A stretch of 64,000 bases of DNA from Glebionis coronaria (GCA_025667525.1 CM046876.1:528156538-528220537), one strand, 5' to 3'. Counted from the stretch's first letter, positions 46,578 to 57,592 are shown. Notes: generated by a model from the letters alone, not told the origin. Translations and numbers: made by a program.

Positions 46578-47813
46578 TTAGTTCATGGGGAACGTGGTGA
46601 GGGATGGAATCACCTCCTGAGAGGTGTCCTCACCAAAGTACAACTTCACTCGTTGGCCATTCACCTTAAAATTAGGTCCATCAGGTTGAGCGAGCTCGCG
46701 AGTACCATATGGAAAAATTTGGGCAATGGTGAATGGGCCGGACCAACGAGATTTGAGCTTGCCCGAGAAGATTTTCAACCGAGAGTTAAAAAGTAAGACT
46801 TTGTCTCCAACATGGAACTCTCGGTTCTTAATCTTAGAGTCGTGAATGAGCTTAGTCCTTTCCTTATAGATTAAAGAATTTTCATAAGCCTCATTACGGA
46901 GTTCATTCAGCTCATTGAGTTGGATCTTGCGTAGGTCACCGGCTTTGTTGATATCAAAATTGGCCCACTTCAAGGCCCAGTAAGCCTTGTGCTCCAACTC
47001 AATGGGGAGGTGGCACGCTTTCCCGTACACAAGACGATAAGGCGTACAACCGATCGGGGTCTTGTAAGCAGTACGGAAAGCCCACAAAGCATCATCAAGT
47101 TTATCGGCCCATGCGGCACGATGCTCTCCCACGGTTCTTTCCAGAATTCGCTTAAGTCCTCGGTTGGATATTTCAGCCTGGCCATTAGTTTGTGGGTGGT
47201 AGGCTGTGGAAAGACGATAATTTACACCATACTTAGCCATGACTCTAGCAAATTGGTCATTGCAGAAATGAGTCCCACGATCACTAAGAATGGCGCGAGG
47301 CACACCGAATCTAGCGAATAGAGCTTTCAAAAAGTTACAAACCACCCTTGCGTCATTAGTAGGTAAAGCTTTGGCTTCAACCCACTTTGAAACGTAGTCA
47401 ACGGCTACAAGGATGTATTTGTTTCCTTTAGAAGAAGGGAATGGCCCCATAAAGTCGATACCCCAAACATCAAAAATTTCACACTCTTGAATGAAATTCT
47501 GAGGCATCTCGTCTTTATGTGTGATAGTGCCTTGTTTTTGGCAAACATCACATCGTTTAACCATAATGTGAGCGTCACGATATATGGAGGGCCAATAAAA
47601 TCCCGAATCAAAAACTTTTTTGGCGGTGTAGTTGGGACCAAAGTGACCACCGGTGGGTCCTTTGTGGCAAGCATCAAGGATTTTCAAAGCTGCCGGTCCA
47701 TCAACACATCGGCGGATAATCAGGTCGGCACATTGTTTGGATAGGTAAGGGTCGTCCCAAAAGTAAGTCTTAATGTCGGTGAAGAATTTCTTCTTTTGTT
47801 GAGACGTCAACCC
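46578..47813 (-). pseudogene. Athila-2 integrase, intact domain downstream of a nonsense codon
   Basis: Integrase inserts element cDNA into the genome. From the first methionine after the stop (MTSQQKKK, 47810) the frame is 410 residues. It has an HHCC finger (H49, H56, C87, C90), a core with D119 (WGIDFMGPF), D177 (LSDRGTHF) and E213 (NGQAEISNR), so the D-35-E spacing is exact, then a C-terminal domain ending near LTTFPMN. A single TAG at about 47811-47813, in the same frame as the upstream RNase H part (LAGGIL stop EGLTSQQ), is the only break from the rest of pol. The domain itself looks functional. Confidence 0.9.
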
Positions 47814-48188
47814 TTCCTAGAGAATTCCACCCGCCAAGTAATTTGTAAAGTCCGCAAACCACGGGGTAGCATCAGAATCCGAATTTATAGTCATTAAGGT
47901 CTCCAAGGGAAAAGAATCATTGATTTCTTTGTTCGGATGATCCCCTTGGTAAGGATCCTCAAGTCTGCTGAGATGATCCGCGGCTAGGTTTTCAGCTCCT
48001 TTTTTATCGCGAATTTTGATTTTAAATTCCTGGAGCAGCAAAACCCAGCGAAGAAGTCTTGGTTTGGAATCTTGCTTTGTCAACAAGTACTTCAACGCGG
48101 AATGATCGGTATACACGATTGTGGTGGAAAGGACAAGATAGGGGCGGAATTTTTCAAAGGCATAGATAACAGCTAAAAGCTCTTTTTA
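47814..48188 (-). pseudogene. Athila-2 RNase H, C-terminal part
   Basis: Joins the upstream reverse transcriptase in the same frame after one TAA (YTTT stop KELLAV, where the family has glutamate: a GAA to TAA change). It continues through [18 protein letters not shown] and the linker [15 protein letters not shown]. It would degrade RNA in RNA-DNA hybrids. Apart from the flanking stops, no damage is visible. Confidence 0.88.
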
Positions 48189-51100
48189 TGTTGTCGTATA
48201 ATGCAATTGTGCCCCCGTCATTGTCTTGCTAGCGTAATGGATTGGTTGGAAGTGTTTGTTCACTCTTTGTCCCAGAACCGCTCCAATAGCAAAATCACTA
48301 GCATCGCACATCAACTCAAAGGGAAGCTCCCAATTAGGGGTAACCAAGACGGGTGCCTTAGTTAGCTTATCCTTAAGCGAGTTGAAGGCTTCAAGACACT
48401 CTTTGGAAAAGATAAAAGGAGTATCTTTTTCCAAGAGGTGGGTCATCGGGCGAGCGATTTGAGAAAAATCTTTGATGAATCGACGGTAGAAGCCCGCATG
48501 ACCCAGAAAACTTCTCACACCCTTCACGGTTGAAGGTGGAGGCAACTTGGCGATAACATCGACTTTAGCACGGTCTACTTCAAGACCGGCTTTGGAGATC
48601 TTGTGTCCTAGCACGATGCCTTCTTTTTCCATAAAATGGCATTTTTCCCAATTTAGAACAAGGCGAGTGTCTTCGCACCGCTTAAGCATACGTTCCAAAT
48701 TGGCAAGGCAAGAAGAGAAAGAATCCCCGAAGACCGAGAAATCATCCATGAAGACTTCCATGGTTTGTTCAACCATGTCATGGAAGATAGCTAACATGCA
48801 CCTTTGGAAAGTCCCGGGCGCATTACATAAGCCAAAAGGCATTCTTTTGTAAGCAAATGTGCCATAGGGACAAGTGAATGTTGTCTTCTCTTGATCTTGG
48901 GGATCGATGGGTATTTGGAAATAACCCGAGAAACCATCAAGAAAGCAATAATATTCATTACCCGCTAAACGTTCAAGCATTTGGTCCATAAAAGGTAGAG
49001 GGAAATGATCCTTTCTCGTGGCATCATTGAGTTTGCGGTAGTCTATACAAACTCTCCACCCAGTAACGAGGCGAGTGGAAATCAACTCGTTGTGTTCATT
49101 GGGAACAACGGTTATTCCGCCCTTCTTGGGCACACAATGGATTGGACTAACCCATGGTGAATCCGAAATAGGGTAAATCATACCCGCATCAAGAAGTTTG
49201 ATAACTTCTGTTTTGATGAGTTCATGTATTTTTGGATTCACCCTTCGTTGGTTTTGAATTGTGGGCTTAAAGTCGTCCTCCATGAGAATTTTGTGTGTGC
49301 AGAAGTGAGGATCAATTCCACGAATATCAGAGATTTTCCAAGCAATAGCTGTTTTATGCTTCTTCAACACGGCGACAAGTCGAGTTTTCTCTTCATCTTT
49401 CAAGTCCTTAGCAATGATGACTGGCGACTTCTTCTCTTCTTCAAGGAATACATACTCGAGATGGGGCGGCAACTCCTTAAGTTCTAAATCCGGAGGATTT
49501 TCGACGGGAGGCGTATTCGAAGTCGGAGTATCGATAGCAATAACCATGGGAGATGGTGGAGAAAGGTTGTCTTCGTTGAGAAGGTTGTCAAAGAAATGCA
49601 TGTCTTCATCCCCATCGGTGGGAGAATCATCAGTAGCTAAGCTCACATCTCCCATGGTGGCTTCAAGATTGTTCCAAAATAAATTACTTTCTCCAAAGAG
49701 AGACAGTGATGAATCAATAGAGGACACGGTCTCAACATTGGGAAGAGAGGTAGGAATACTTTTGCAAGCATCATTAAAGTGTTCTTCACAAGCCTCATCA
49801 ATAACGTCAATACAATTAACACTCTCATATGAATAAGGCTGTTTAGACAACTTTCCCATGTTGAAGACTACTTTATCGTCACCCACTCTCATGATAAGCT
49901 CACCGGCTTCAACATCAATGAGAGTGCGACCGGTCCTCAAGAATGGACGGCCAACAATTAGTGGCACACGAGGGTCCATCTCGTAGTCGACGACAACAAA
50001 ATCAGCAGGAAAGGTGAATTTGTCGACTCCTACAATGACGTCTTCGGCTATCCCTACTGGATAAGCAACCGTACGGTTAGCCAATTCCAAAGTCATTTTG
50101 GTGGGGACTAGCTCTGGGAGAGATAATTGCTTCCAAACGCTTAGAGGCATAAGATTAATACTGGCACCTAGATCGGCTAGGGCCATGCAATTCTCTACTC
50201 CCGAGAAATTGCAAGGGATAAGAAAACGACCCGGATCACCAAGCTTGGTTGGCAATTTCCTTAAGAGCACTGCAGAGCAGTTCTCATTAAGTTGGGTGTT
50301 GGCAATATCGAGGAGCTTTTCCTTGTCGCTCAGAAGATCTTTAAACATTTTCGCATATTTGGGCATGTGAGCGAGAGCCTCAGCGAAGGAGATATTGAAA
50401 TTCAGTTGTTTGAACATTTTAAGGAAGTTCGAAACCTGAATATCATCCTTGCTTTTGAGCTTCTCCTTCCTCAACCTTGAAGGATAAGATATATTGGATG
50501 AAGAAGAAGGCTTTAGGGGAATAGGATCACTCACAACCACGGGTGGAGGAGGGGTAAAAGGAAGAGGTGGAGAAATTGGGGAAGGAGAAGGATGAGGAAT
50601 AGGAGCAGGTGACTCGTTTTCCTTAGTCACAACCACCGGTGGAGGTATAGGAAGCTCGGGTTCCTTGGTACCTTTGCCACTGCGAGTGGTGATTACTTTC
50701 ATCTCCCCTCTTGGATTCGCAACGGTGTTACTCGGAAGAGTACCCGAGGAAGAGGGTTGATTACTTTGGAAGAAACTAGCCATCATGTTTTTCAAATCAT
50801 TAGTTTGGCTATCCAACGTGTTTCTCATGTCGGCTCTCAAATCATTCCCTTGTTTGACCAAGTCTGCTTTCAGGTTGAGCACTTCTCTCTGAAGATTTCC
50901 CACAATCACATCGTTAGTCCTCATATACGTTTCCACTTCTTGGTGAAGAGCGGTGGGTTGGTTGGGAGGAGCATTGTATGCGGGTGGTTGATAAGCAGGT
51001 TGTTGGTAAACTTGGTTGTTACGTTGAGGTGGTTGTTGCTGTTTGTGGGGTGGAATGTATGGTGTACGAGGTTGTTGTTGTTGTTGAGGAGAGCGATTGA

Positions 51101-52238
51101 GATTTTGTTGTTGGTTTGGGTTGCTTGGAGGAAAACCAGGTGGTGAAAGATAATTGTTAGAGCGGTAACTAAGCAAATTACGGTCACCTTGAGGTCTAGC
51201 CTGATAAGCAGGTTGAGGATAGGTGCCATATGCCGCATTCACATTCTCAGCAGAGTAGTCTTGGGTGGCAGTACAAGTGGTGTAAGAGTGAGGCCCACCG
51301 CATATCTCACAAGGTTGGCTGACAGCGTTAACTTGAGCGTTTTTAGCGTTGTTGTTGTTGTTGTTGCTGACGGTGTGGGTGACAAGCGATTCAAGAAGCG
51401 TAGTGATTTTGTCCAATCGCTTGTCACTGTCACTAGTGCTAGCACTAGCGACATTGGTCCGAACACTCTTGGTTTGCACACGAGATTTATTCTCAATGAT
51501 ATCCCAAGCAGCATTGGAAGTCTTGGCCAAAAGATTACCCCCCGAGGCACTGTTTAGTGAATCTTGGTCACTCATGCTTAAACCATTGTAAAAAGTATTA
51601 ATTTGATGTACTTTGGTAAAACCATGTTGTGGGCATTTTCTTAAAAAATCTTTAAAACGATCCCAAGATTCACTAAACGACTCATCGTACTTTTGTTCAA
51701 AATTTATAATTTCATTCCGCAAAGCGGTAGTACGAGAGGGTGGGAAAAAGTAATTGATAAACTTTGTTTCCAAATCCGTCCATGAGAGAATACTCTGTGG
51801 CGGTTCCTTAGCAAGCCAATGCCGGGCCTGTCCCTCTAAAGAAAAGGGAAAAAGTTGTAACCGTATTACCTCTTGTGGAACACCATTGAATTTGACCGTG
51901 TTGGTGAGTTGCAAGAATCTCTTGATATGGTCATGTGGGTCATCAATGGTACGCCCCAAGAATGGTTGAGCAGAGACCATCTGGATAAAGCCTGACTTGA
52001 GCTCGAAATTGTTGGCTGCAATTGCTGGTATAACAATTGGATCAGTGTTTCCATCGACATGAGCTTGCAGCAGTTCAATCATCGGGCGATTATCCGGAAG
52101 GGGCTCATTGTTGTTGTTATTGTTCATGTTGTTGAAAGGTGGGTTGTTGTTGTTATTATTGTTTGGAGGGGGTACACCTGCCATGTCTAAGTGATCGAGA
52201 GGCTCGGGCTCTAAATAAGACGTGGATCGAGTGCGCAT
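48186..52238 (-). CDS. Athila-2 gag-protease-reverse transcriptase polyprotein (1350 aa, ended by a nonsense codon)
   Basis: One open frame. Start chosen at MRTRSTSYLEPE, the Athila-style start about 200 bases inside the primer-binding site. Order: asparagine-rich segment (25-45), Retrotrans_gag core (about 85-230), zinc knuckle C310, C313, H317, C322, a glutamine/proline-rich region (340-430), a proline-rich stretch (525-575), protease ALADLGASINLMP (D689), then reverse transcriptase about 1025-1215 with WRVCIDYRKLN and the catalytic EVFMDDFSVFG (1161-1171), and the start of RNase H with CDASD at 1311. All catalytic residues seen are present. It stops at TTT before KELLAV because of one TAA. 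Apart from that and a second stop before integrase, gag-pol is continuous, consistent with recent activity. Confidence 0.93.
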   Translation of the reverse strand: MRTRSTSYLEPEPLDHLDMAGVPPPNNNNNNNPPFNNMNNNNNNEPLPDNRPMIELLQAHVDGNTDPIVIPAIAANNFELKSGFIQMVSAQPFLGRTIDDPHDHIKRFLQLTNTVKFNGVPQEVIRLQLFPFSLEGQARHWLAKEPPQSILSWTDLETKFINYFFPPSRTTALRNEIINFEQKYDESFSESWDRFKDFLRKCPQHGFTKVHQINTFYNGLSMSDQDSLNSASGGNLLAKTSNAAWDIIENKSRVQTKSVRTNVASASTSDSDKRLDKITTLLESLVTHTVSNNNNNNAKNAQVNAVSQPCEICGGPHSYTTCTATQDYSAENVNAAYGTYPQPAYQARPQGDRNLLSYRSNNYLSPPGFPPSNPNQQQNLNRSPQQQQQPRTPYIPPHKQQQPPQRNNQVYQQPAYQPPAYNAPPNQPTALHQEVETYMRTNDVIVGNLQREVLNLKADLVKQGNDLRADMRNTLDSQTNDLKNMMASFFQSNQPSSSGTLPSNTVANPRGEMKVITTRSGKGTKEPELPIPPPVVVTKENESPAPIPHPSPSPISPPLPFTPPPPVVVSDPIPLKPSSSSNISYPSRLRKEKLKSKDDIQVSNFLKMFKQLNFNISFAEALAHMPKYAKMFKDLLSDKEKLLDIANTQLNENCSAVLLRKLPTKLGDPGRFLIPCNFSGVENCMALADLGASINLMPLSVWKQLSLPELVPTKMTLELANRTVAYPVGIAEDVIVGVDKFTFPADFVVVDYEMDPRVPLIVGRPFLRTGRTLIDVEAGELIMRVGDDKVVFNMGKLSKQPYSYESVNCIDVIDEACEEHFNDACKSIPTSLPNVETVSSIDSSLSLFGESNLFWNNLEATMGDVSLATDDSPTDGDEDMHFFDNLLNEDNLSPPSPMVIAIDTPTSNTPPVENPPDLELKELPPHLEYVFLEEEKKSPVIIAKDLKDEEKTRLVAVLKKHKTAIAWKISDIRGIDPHFCTHKILMEDDFKPTIQNQRRVNPKIHELIKTEVIKLLDAGMIYPISDSPWVSPIHCVPKKGGITVVPNEHNELISTRLVTGWRVCIDYRKLNDATRKDHFPLPFMDQMLERLAGNEYYCFLDGFSGYFQIPIDPQDQEKTTFTCPYGTFAYKRMPFGLCNAPGTFQRCMLAIFHDMVEQTMEVFMDDFSVFGDSFSSCLANLERMLKRCEDTRLVLNWEKCHFMEKEGIVLGHKISKAGLEVDRAKVDVIAKLPPPSTVKGVRSFLGHAGFYRRFIKDFSQIARPMTHLLEKDTPFIFSKECLEAFNSLKDKLTKAPVLVTPNWELPFELMCDASDFAIGAVLGQRVNKHFQPIHYASKTMTGAQLHYTTT

Positions 52239-52462
52239 ACACCTGCAAAAGAACTAACAAGGCAAAAACAATACAAAAATATTTTTGGTTTTTTATGGTT
52301 TTTTAATTGTTTTTGGATTTTTGAAAATTTGAAAATTTTATATTTTTTTGTGTTTTTTAAATTTTTTATGAAAAAGTAACGTTCACGGGGAACGGATCCC
52401 AAAATCCAAGTTCTCACAAAAAACTTTTGATCTTAACGAGAAGACCCGGCAGCGGCGCCATT
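52239..52462 (-). promoter_or_regulatory. Leader and primer-binding site (tRNA-Asp type) of Athila-2
   Basis: The minus strand reads TGGCGCCGCTGCCGGG at 52460-52445, two bases inside the LTR. It is the exact Athila form of the site seen with one mismatch in Athila-1. The leader between it and gag is about 200 bases and very T-rich on the plus strand. Confidence 0.88.
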
Positions 52463-53003
52463 TGATACTAGATATTTTTACTCGTTTGAAAGTTCGTTTC
52501 TCGGAATCTCCTCGAATTGATCACAGCTCTAAGTGGAATGATTGTTCTTGGTGACAAAAAGGAGTTTGGTTCTCTAATATACTAAAAAGAGAAATGAATA
52601 AAGTAAATAAAGACTAAAACTTAAAACAATTAAAAAGTAAAACTTGAATTAAAAAATTTAAAACAAAACAGCAACTAAAAACTAACCTAACTGAAAAACA
52701 TCCTATTCGGAAAAAGGCCCTATTCGGAAAAATGGTCTATGCGGAATAAATCAACCCTATGCGGAATGTTTTCTATGCGGAATAAAAGCTCAATTCGGAA
52801 TGTCCAAAACATTCCAAATAAGGGAAAAATAAAATGGCAATTCGGAATATCTCAATATTCCGAATAAGGAATGAAAGGAAAATGCTATTCGGAATAATGG
52901 GTCTATTCGGAATATGTAAAATATTCCGAATAAGGAATGAAACAAACAAGCTATTCGGAATATATAAAAGCTATGCGGAATATTAGAAATATTCCGAGTA
53001 AGG
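52463..53003 (-). repeat. 5' LTR of Athila-2, inner 541 bases
   Basis: Matches 43171-43711 almost perfectly. The motif array begins at 52703. It is cut at 53003, inside the array, by the SIRE element; the last five bases TAAGG are the candidate target duplication. Here the hairpin with arms 52905-52915 and 52921-52931 is intact, while the copy in the 3' LTR has lost two stem bases. Confidence 0.92.
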
Positions 53004-53333
53004 TGTTAGAAATACGTTTTAACGTATATTAGAAGTATCGGTCACTCCACAATATGATTTATGTTGTAATAGCTCGTAGTTAGTAATTAGTTGTTAGTTG
53101 CTTATTAACTTAAGTAAGAACCGGTCCATGGGCTTGTCATGGACCGGCCCAAGCCCAATGTTAGGCTTGGTATATAAATACCCCTTTCCACTAAGGAAAG
53201 GGGTTGGTTGTTGTTCCATTTGCATTTCATATTAATAAAATCTTTCACATATTCTCTCACTTTCTCTCTCTAGTTTCTCTCACTAGAAAATATCAACCCA
53301 CTTCATAGATTCATAGGTTATCAATATTCTACA
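53004..53333 (+). repeat. 5' LTR of the SIRE-like element (330 bp)
   Basis: Begins TGTTAGAAATACG and ends ATATTCTACA, followed by the primer-binding site. It contains a TATA box flanked by perfect hairpins and an AATAAAA polyadenylation-type signal at about 53233. It is short for a SIRE-group LTR. Confidence 0.85.
53121..53203 (+). promoter_or_regulatory. Core promoter of the SIRE-like LTR, TATA box between hairpins
   Basis: TATA box TATATAAATA is at 53171-53180. Upstream are two perfect hairpins: arms 53121-53130/53138-53147 (10 bp) and 53149-53155/53164-53170 (7 bp). Directly downstream is a third with arms 53181-53189/53195-53203 (9 bp). Transcription would be expected to start within or just after the third hairpin. 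Confidence 0.75.
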
Positions 53334-53335
53334 TT

Positions 53336-53348
53336 TGGTATCAAGAGC
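53336..53348 (+). promoter_or_regulatory. Primer-binding site of the SIRE-like element
   Basis: TGGTATCAAGAGC, two bases inside the LTR end. It is the initiator tRNA-Met site with one extra A. Confidence 0.8.
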
Positions 53349-53585
53349 TATGGGGTGATTTAAGCTAAGGATTGTGTTGCTTTTTTAGTTTTTGAATCAA
53401 TTAGTGATCTTTAGAAAAAATCAATCTTGAATCTTGTTATTTTTGGTGTTTTTGTTATTGGGATTGATTGATAAGGATTGGGTTTAGCTTATTTTGGTAA
53501 AAATCATAAAACTTTTTGTGGTTTTGTATCAAAAATCGGAGTTAATAGCTACTTTTTAAGTCTCGGAAACAATTATCCCAGAATT

Positions 53586-54062
53586 TTCCGAATAGGGATT
53601 CCGAATAGGGAGGATTTTCAGTATAGAAGGTTTATTCCGAATAGGGGTTCCGAATAGGAGAATATTCCGAATAGCAGAAGTTTCCGAATAGAAGAATTTT
53701 TTCCGAATAGAAGATTTCTTCCGAATAGCCGTTTTTTCCGAATAAGCAAAAACTTTCCGAATAGACAATTTTCCGAATAGCCAATTTTTCCGAATAGACA
53801 CCAATTTTCCGAATAGCCAAAATTTTTTCCGAATAGGAGAAATATCCCGAATTGTCCATCATTCCGAATAGGAGATCTTTTTCCGAATAAGCCAAATTGC
53901 CAAGATATTCCGAATTGAAGAAACATTCCGCATAGGGGTTTTTCCGCATAAGGTTTATTCAGCATAGAGTTTATTCCGAATAGGGTATTTTCAGCATAGG
54001 ATTATTCCGAATAGGTATTATTCCGAATAAGGGTTTATTCTGAGTTTGGGTTATTCCGTATA
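53586..54062 (+). repeat. TTCCGAATAG array in the leader upstream of SIRE gag
   Basis: About two dozen copies of TTCCGAATAG and variants (TTCCGCATAG, TTCAGCATAG, TTCCGAATAAG), irregularly spaced at about 14-30 bases, nearly all in the sense orientation. The array opens frames on the minus strand that are not genes. Confidence 0.9.
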
Positions 54063-54201
54063 AGCAAGTTCAAGGGGTATTTGAGTTTTTTCGACGATCT
54101 TTAGTGGATTTAATCTTGAGTTCAACCAACACAACACAAATTCTCAACCTTTCTTCACTGCTCGATCAACCGATAATCTTTGAGTCTGTTAAGTGATCAC
54201 A

Positions 54202-55203
54202 ATGAATCCAAGTTCATTAATGCCTCAGATGACATCTCTTACGGATATCTCGATCATAACGGGGACTGATAGTCGTCCACCGATGCTTATTAAAGAGGTG
54301 TTTGAGGCATGGCAGGGTCGTATGATGCAATACTTGAAGGGCAAACCAACATACGGAAGGCTTATGGTCAAATCGATTTTGAATGGTCCACTCGACTATG
54401 GTACCATTGTGGTTGACGACGTGTCTCGACCAAGAGAATATGAAGAACTCACACCGGCACAACAACTCATTGCTGATGCTGATGAAAAGGCTCTACAGAC
54501 ACTTCTTCAAGCTCTTCCGCATGATATTTATCGTATGGTTAGTCAATATACGGTTGCCAAAGATTTGTGGGAACGTCTAAAGGTGTTGTTACAAGGCACG
54601 TCTCTCACAAAACAAGAAAGGGAGTGTCAGCTGTATGATTTGTTTGATAGATTCACGTACAGCCCAGGGGAAACACTACACGATTATTACTTCAGATTCA
54701 CCACTTTAATGAATGATCTGAATGTATACAATCTGGTGATTGCTCCATTCCAGGTTAACACCAAGTTCTTGAATACTTTACCTCAAGCTGAATGGGGTGA
54801 GTATATTACCGATGTGAAGTTAACCCGGGATTTGCATAAGTGCAACTTAGATCAAATCTATGCTTTTCTTCAGCAACATGAGAAGCATGTGATTATGCAC
54901 CGTTCTCCTCGCGGTATGTACCCAGATTCCTTAGCTTTGATGGCGAATCAACCAAGCTTGTCACACAACAACACACCTTATATCTTGGGACATCAAGCCT
55001 ATCATCCATCACCTTATATGACACCAACCTTCCCACAATACTCGATTTTACCGCAACCTCCCACCTCACATCAGCAACAATATCGGTTCAATACACCTTC
55101 ACCACAGTATGGTACACAACTTCATCCAGCAAATGTTGCACCTTATGCTCAGCCTTCATATTCTTCTTATCAAGAGAATGCACCCGATTGTTTTTCCCAA
55201 TGA
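54202..55203 (+). CDS. SIRE-like Copia gag, ends before any zinc knuckle
   Basis: Forms the virus-like particle. The start is the ATG of MNPSSLMPQM at 54202; the frame can extend upstream to a GTG at 54193 but no earlier ATG is present. A UBN2-type gag core follows: FEAWQGRMMQYLKGKP, LLQALPHDIYRMV, AKDLWERLKVLLQGT, SPGETLHDYYFRFTTLMNDL, and LDQIYAFLQQHEKHV. A tyrosine/proline/glutamine-rich tail ends at a TGA at 55201-55203. No CCHC knuckle is seen in this or the next frame, although gag of this group usually has one. The middle region continues in the +1 frame. Confidence 0.88.
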   Translation: MNPSSLMPQMTSLTDISIITGTDSRPPMLIKEVFEAWQGRMMQYLKGKPTYGRLMVKSILNGPLDYGTIVVDDVSRPREYEELTPAQQLIADADEKALQTLLQALPHDIYRMVSQYTVAKDLWERLKVLLQGTSLTKQERECQLYDLFDRFTYSPGETLHDYYFRFTTLMNDLNVYNLVIAPFQVNTKFLNTLPQAEWGEYITDVKLTRDLHKCNLDQIYAFLQQHEKHVIMHRSPRGMYPDSLALMANQPSLSHNNTPYILGHQAYHPSPYMTPTFPQYSILPQPPTSHQQQYRFNTPSPQYGTQLHPANVAPYAQPSYSSYQENAPDCFSQ

Positions 55204-57592
55204 TCGAACAAGTAAGGATCTAGTTGATGAGGATCGGTCATACAATTCTGCAAAATATCCCGAGTGTGATTATTTTAAAATGAATAAGGAGCTTGCAAAA
55301 ACTGATTTTAGAGTTCGCTTCCATATGGATAAAGATCTCATTACAGCACCAACCTACATGATAGAGGAAGAAAGCCCTAGTACATTTCCTACACTTGTCA
55401 ACATGGAAGGTCCTAAGGAAATTCCAAAGAATCTTCCACCTGTTAGCACTGTATGGTTAAACTTGAAAGAGATTAACCGTTACTTTACTAACTTTGACAA
55501 GGTCATTTTGGAATGTACGACTTCAAATGGCTTAAACGCCGGAGAATGGGCTTTCGAACACATGAACGAGGTGTTTAAAACTAAGATCAATCCGTTTGTC
55601 GAAAGTCTAAAAGGAAGTTTTGCATCTCTTAAGGAAAATCTTCAGTTTGAAATTAGGGAAGTTCAAAAAGTGTTTTATGAAATGGACACCGCTTACGAAC
55701 TGCAACTAATTGAAAAGGAAAAGATTTTAACCGAATATGACCGATTCTTGTCCGAAGTAATCTCGTGTGATGTGCTTACTACTGTAAATGTTAATTATTC
55801 GAATGAGCTTACATCTGCTGTGATTAATTGTGATGCTGTGAATATTTGTGAGGATATCTGTGATGATGTTTGTAATCTTTCTGTAAATGTTGTTGATACT
55901 GTAAATGAGGTAGAAAATCATTCTTGTCACGAATCTAACGCTGAGTTTTTAAAGCTACAAGATTCTTACAATTTACTTTCACAACGCTTTAATCAACTAG
56001 AACAACATTGTATATCTTTAGAATTAAAACAACAAAATCAAAATGAAAATCTTTTGATATCAAATGTTTGTGAAAACGGTGTTGAGAATAGTGACAAGAT
56101 GATTGCAATTGTTAAGACATTAGAGGAAGAAATCATGAGATTGAAGAGAGAGGTATCATCAAAGGAAACATTAAGAATGGAACTAGAGGCTGCAGAGTCT
56201 AAAAACCAGGTCTTAGAAATTAGACTATCAACTGTTCTAGGGGAGATGGATCGGACAAGGCAGGGACTATCCGCTCTTTATGGTTCACTAGAAGAACGCT
56301 TCGCTTTTAATGCGGCACAGCAACAATATTATGTTGAACAACTGAACCAAAAGTGCGAAGAAATCTCTGACTTGAACATCCTGCTCATAGACAAAAATAT
56401 GGTTTTGGCTGAGTTAAAGGAGACACTTCTTCTCACCCGACAAGAAGTTGTTGATAACTTAGCTACCGACTCTGCACCGTCCACTAGTGCTCCAACAACC
56501 AAGTCAGTAGTGCTTTATAAGAATCCGCTTCATAAGAGAAACCAGGTTACCTATGATGATTATATGAGGAATGCCATTAAGCATGTCGATCTTCTTAGGG
56601 ATATTTTAGACGATCTTTATGCCTTAGATCCCTCAAATAGCGACTATTATTCGGCTCATGAATATGTTAAGCGAGTTCAATATTGCTTGGCTTATTTGCA
56701 ATACATAGGTACACCAGGTTCTGCACTACTTAATAATAGGCCCATTGCTGTCACTCCATTTAATAAGACTCCAGGAGCGAAACCGTCATTGGCAAAATCA
56801 AGTAAGACACCTTTAAAATCTGCTGCTAATGTTCCCAATTTGCCTTCTACAGGATTAAAAGAGACTACTAAGGCTAAAGGATCGCCACTCAAGAAAGCTA
56901 AGATCAAGCCCTCCACTAGTAGTGCCACAAAGAAGAAAGTAGAAGTCCACAATAGGAATGCTAGTTCAGTTTTAAATAAAACGAATCTTGTTAAGACTAA
57001 AAGCTCTGCGCCTGTGCAGCAGCCTAAACCATTCGTGAATTCTGATTTAAATTGTTGGAATTGTAATGAATGTATGTTTTCCCAGCGTCATGATTTGTGT
57101 CTGATTGATCACGTTAATGAAATGAATGCTATTAAGAATGGTCTTGAATGGAAGCCAACGGGTAGAACTCGTGCCCAAGTTGGCTGGCAATGGCGTCCCA
57201 CTGGTAGGACCTTTACACTAGATGGTAAAATGTGCCCTTTAACTAGGAATGCATCCATTGAGGTTAGGTCTGAGCGTCCTTTAGTTAGGAACACTCGCAC
57301 TGAAGTATGGAAACAGCGCCCTTTAATTAGGTCAGCTCCCACTATAGTGCCTATCAGTGTAGAAATACCTCAGGATTTGAGCCAATTAGAATCTACACCA
57401 CCAATTAAGAAGAAGAAGGCTAGGAAATCTAAGAAACCTAGAGTTAGCAAATCTAAGATTATTAAATCTGTACCTGCTAATAACAAGGAACACTCAGATT
57501 CCGATACCTCTACATTGTCTTTGTGTGGTGATATTTTCAGGTGGTCCAAATCATCCTGTGGTATTTGGACTCCGGTTGTTCAAAACATATGA
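55204..57592 (+). pseudogene. SIRE-like gag-pol middle region (coiled coil and basic linker), out of frame with gag and pol
   Basis: The open frame formally starts at 55109, but family-like sequence begins near 55204 (KYPECDYFKMNKELAK). This long region separates gag and protease in SIRE elements of this type. Features: an acidic/asparagine-rich part, a strong coiled coil about 56098-56460 (LEEEIMRLKREVSSKETLRM), a lysine-rich part (56760-57000), a cysteine cluster CWNCNECMFSQRHDLC near 57055-57100, two WKPTG/WRPTG repeats near 57150-57210, and a basic tail KKKKARKSKKPR. It ends at 57592, overlapping the pol frame by about 50 bases. A frameshift lies near 57540-57560, where the family reads GGPNHPWYLDSG. 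Confidence 0.8.

Larger units (their letters stand above)
43171..53003 (-). mobile_element. Athila-type Gypsy retrotransposon (Athila-2), young, minus strand, 5' LTR truncated
   Basis: Minus strand order: 5' LTR (53003 to 52463, cut by the SIRE element), primer-binding site, gag-pol, non-coding region, polypurine tract, 3' LTR (44637 to 43171). About five differences are visible in 541 aligned LTR bases, so the insertion is recent. It lies inside the 3' LTR of Gypsy-3. The missing outer part of its 5' LTR should follow the SIRE element beyond the window. Confidence 0.93.

Noticed and set aside
48256..52078. Plus-strand frames of 60-140 codons opposite Athila-2
   Set aside because: Antisense shadows of gag-pol without independent domains.
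53556..53965. Minus-strand frames rich in YSEK/LFGK/IRK repeats
   Set aside because: Generated by the irregular TTCCGAATAG array in the SIRE leader.
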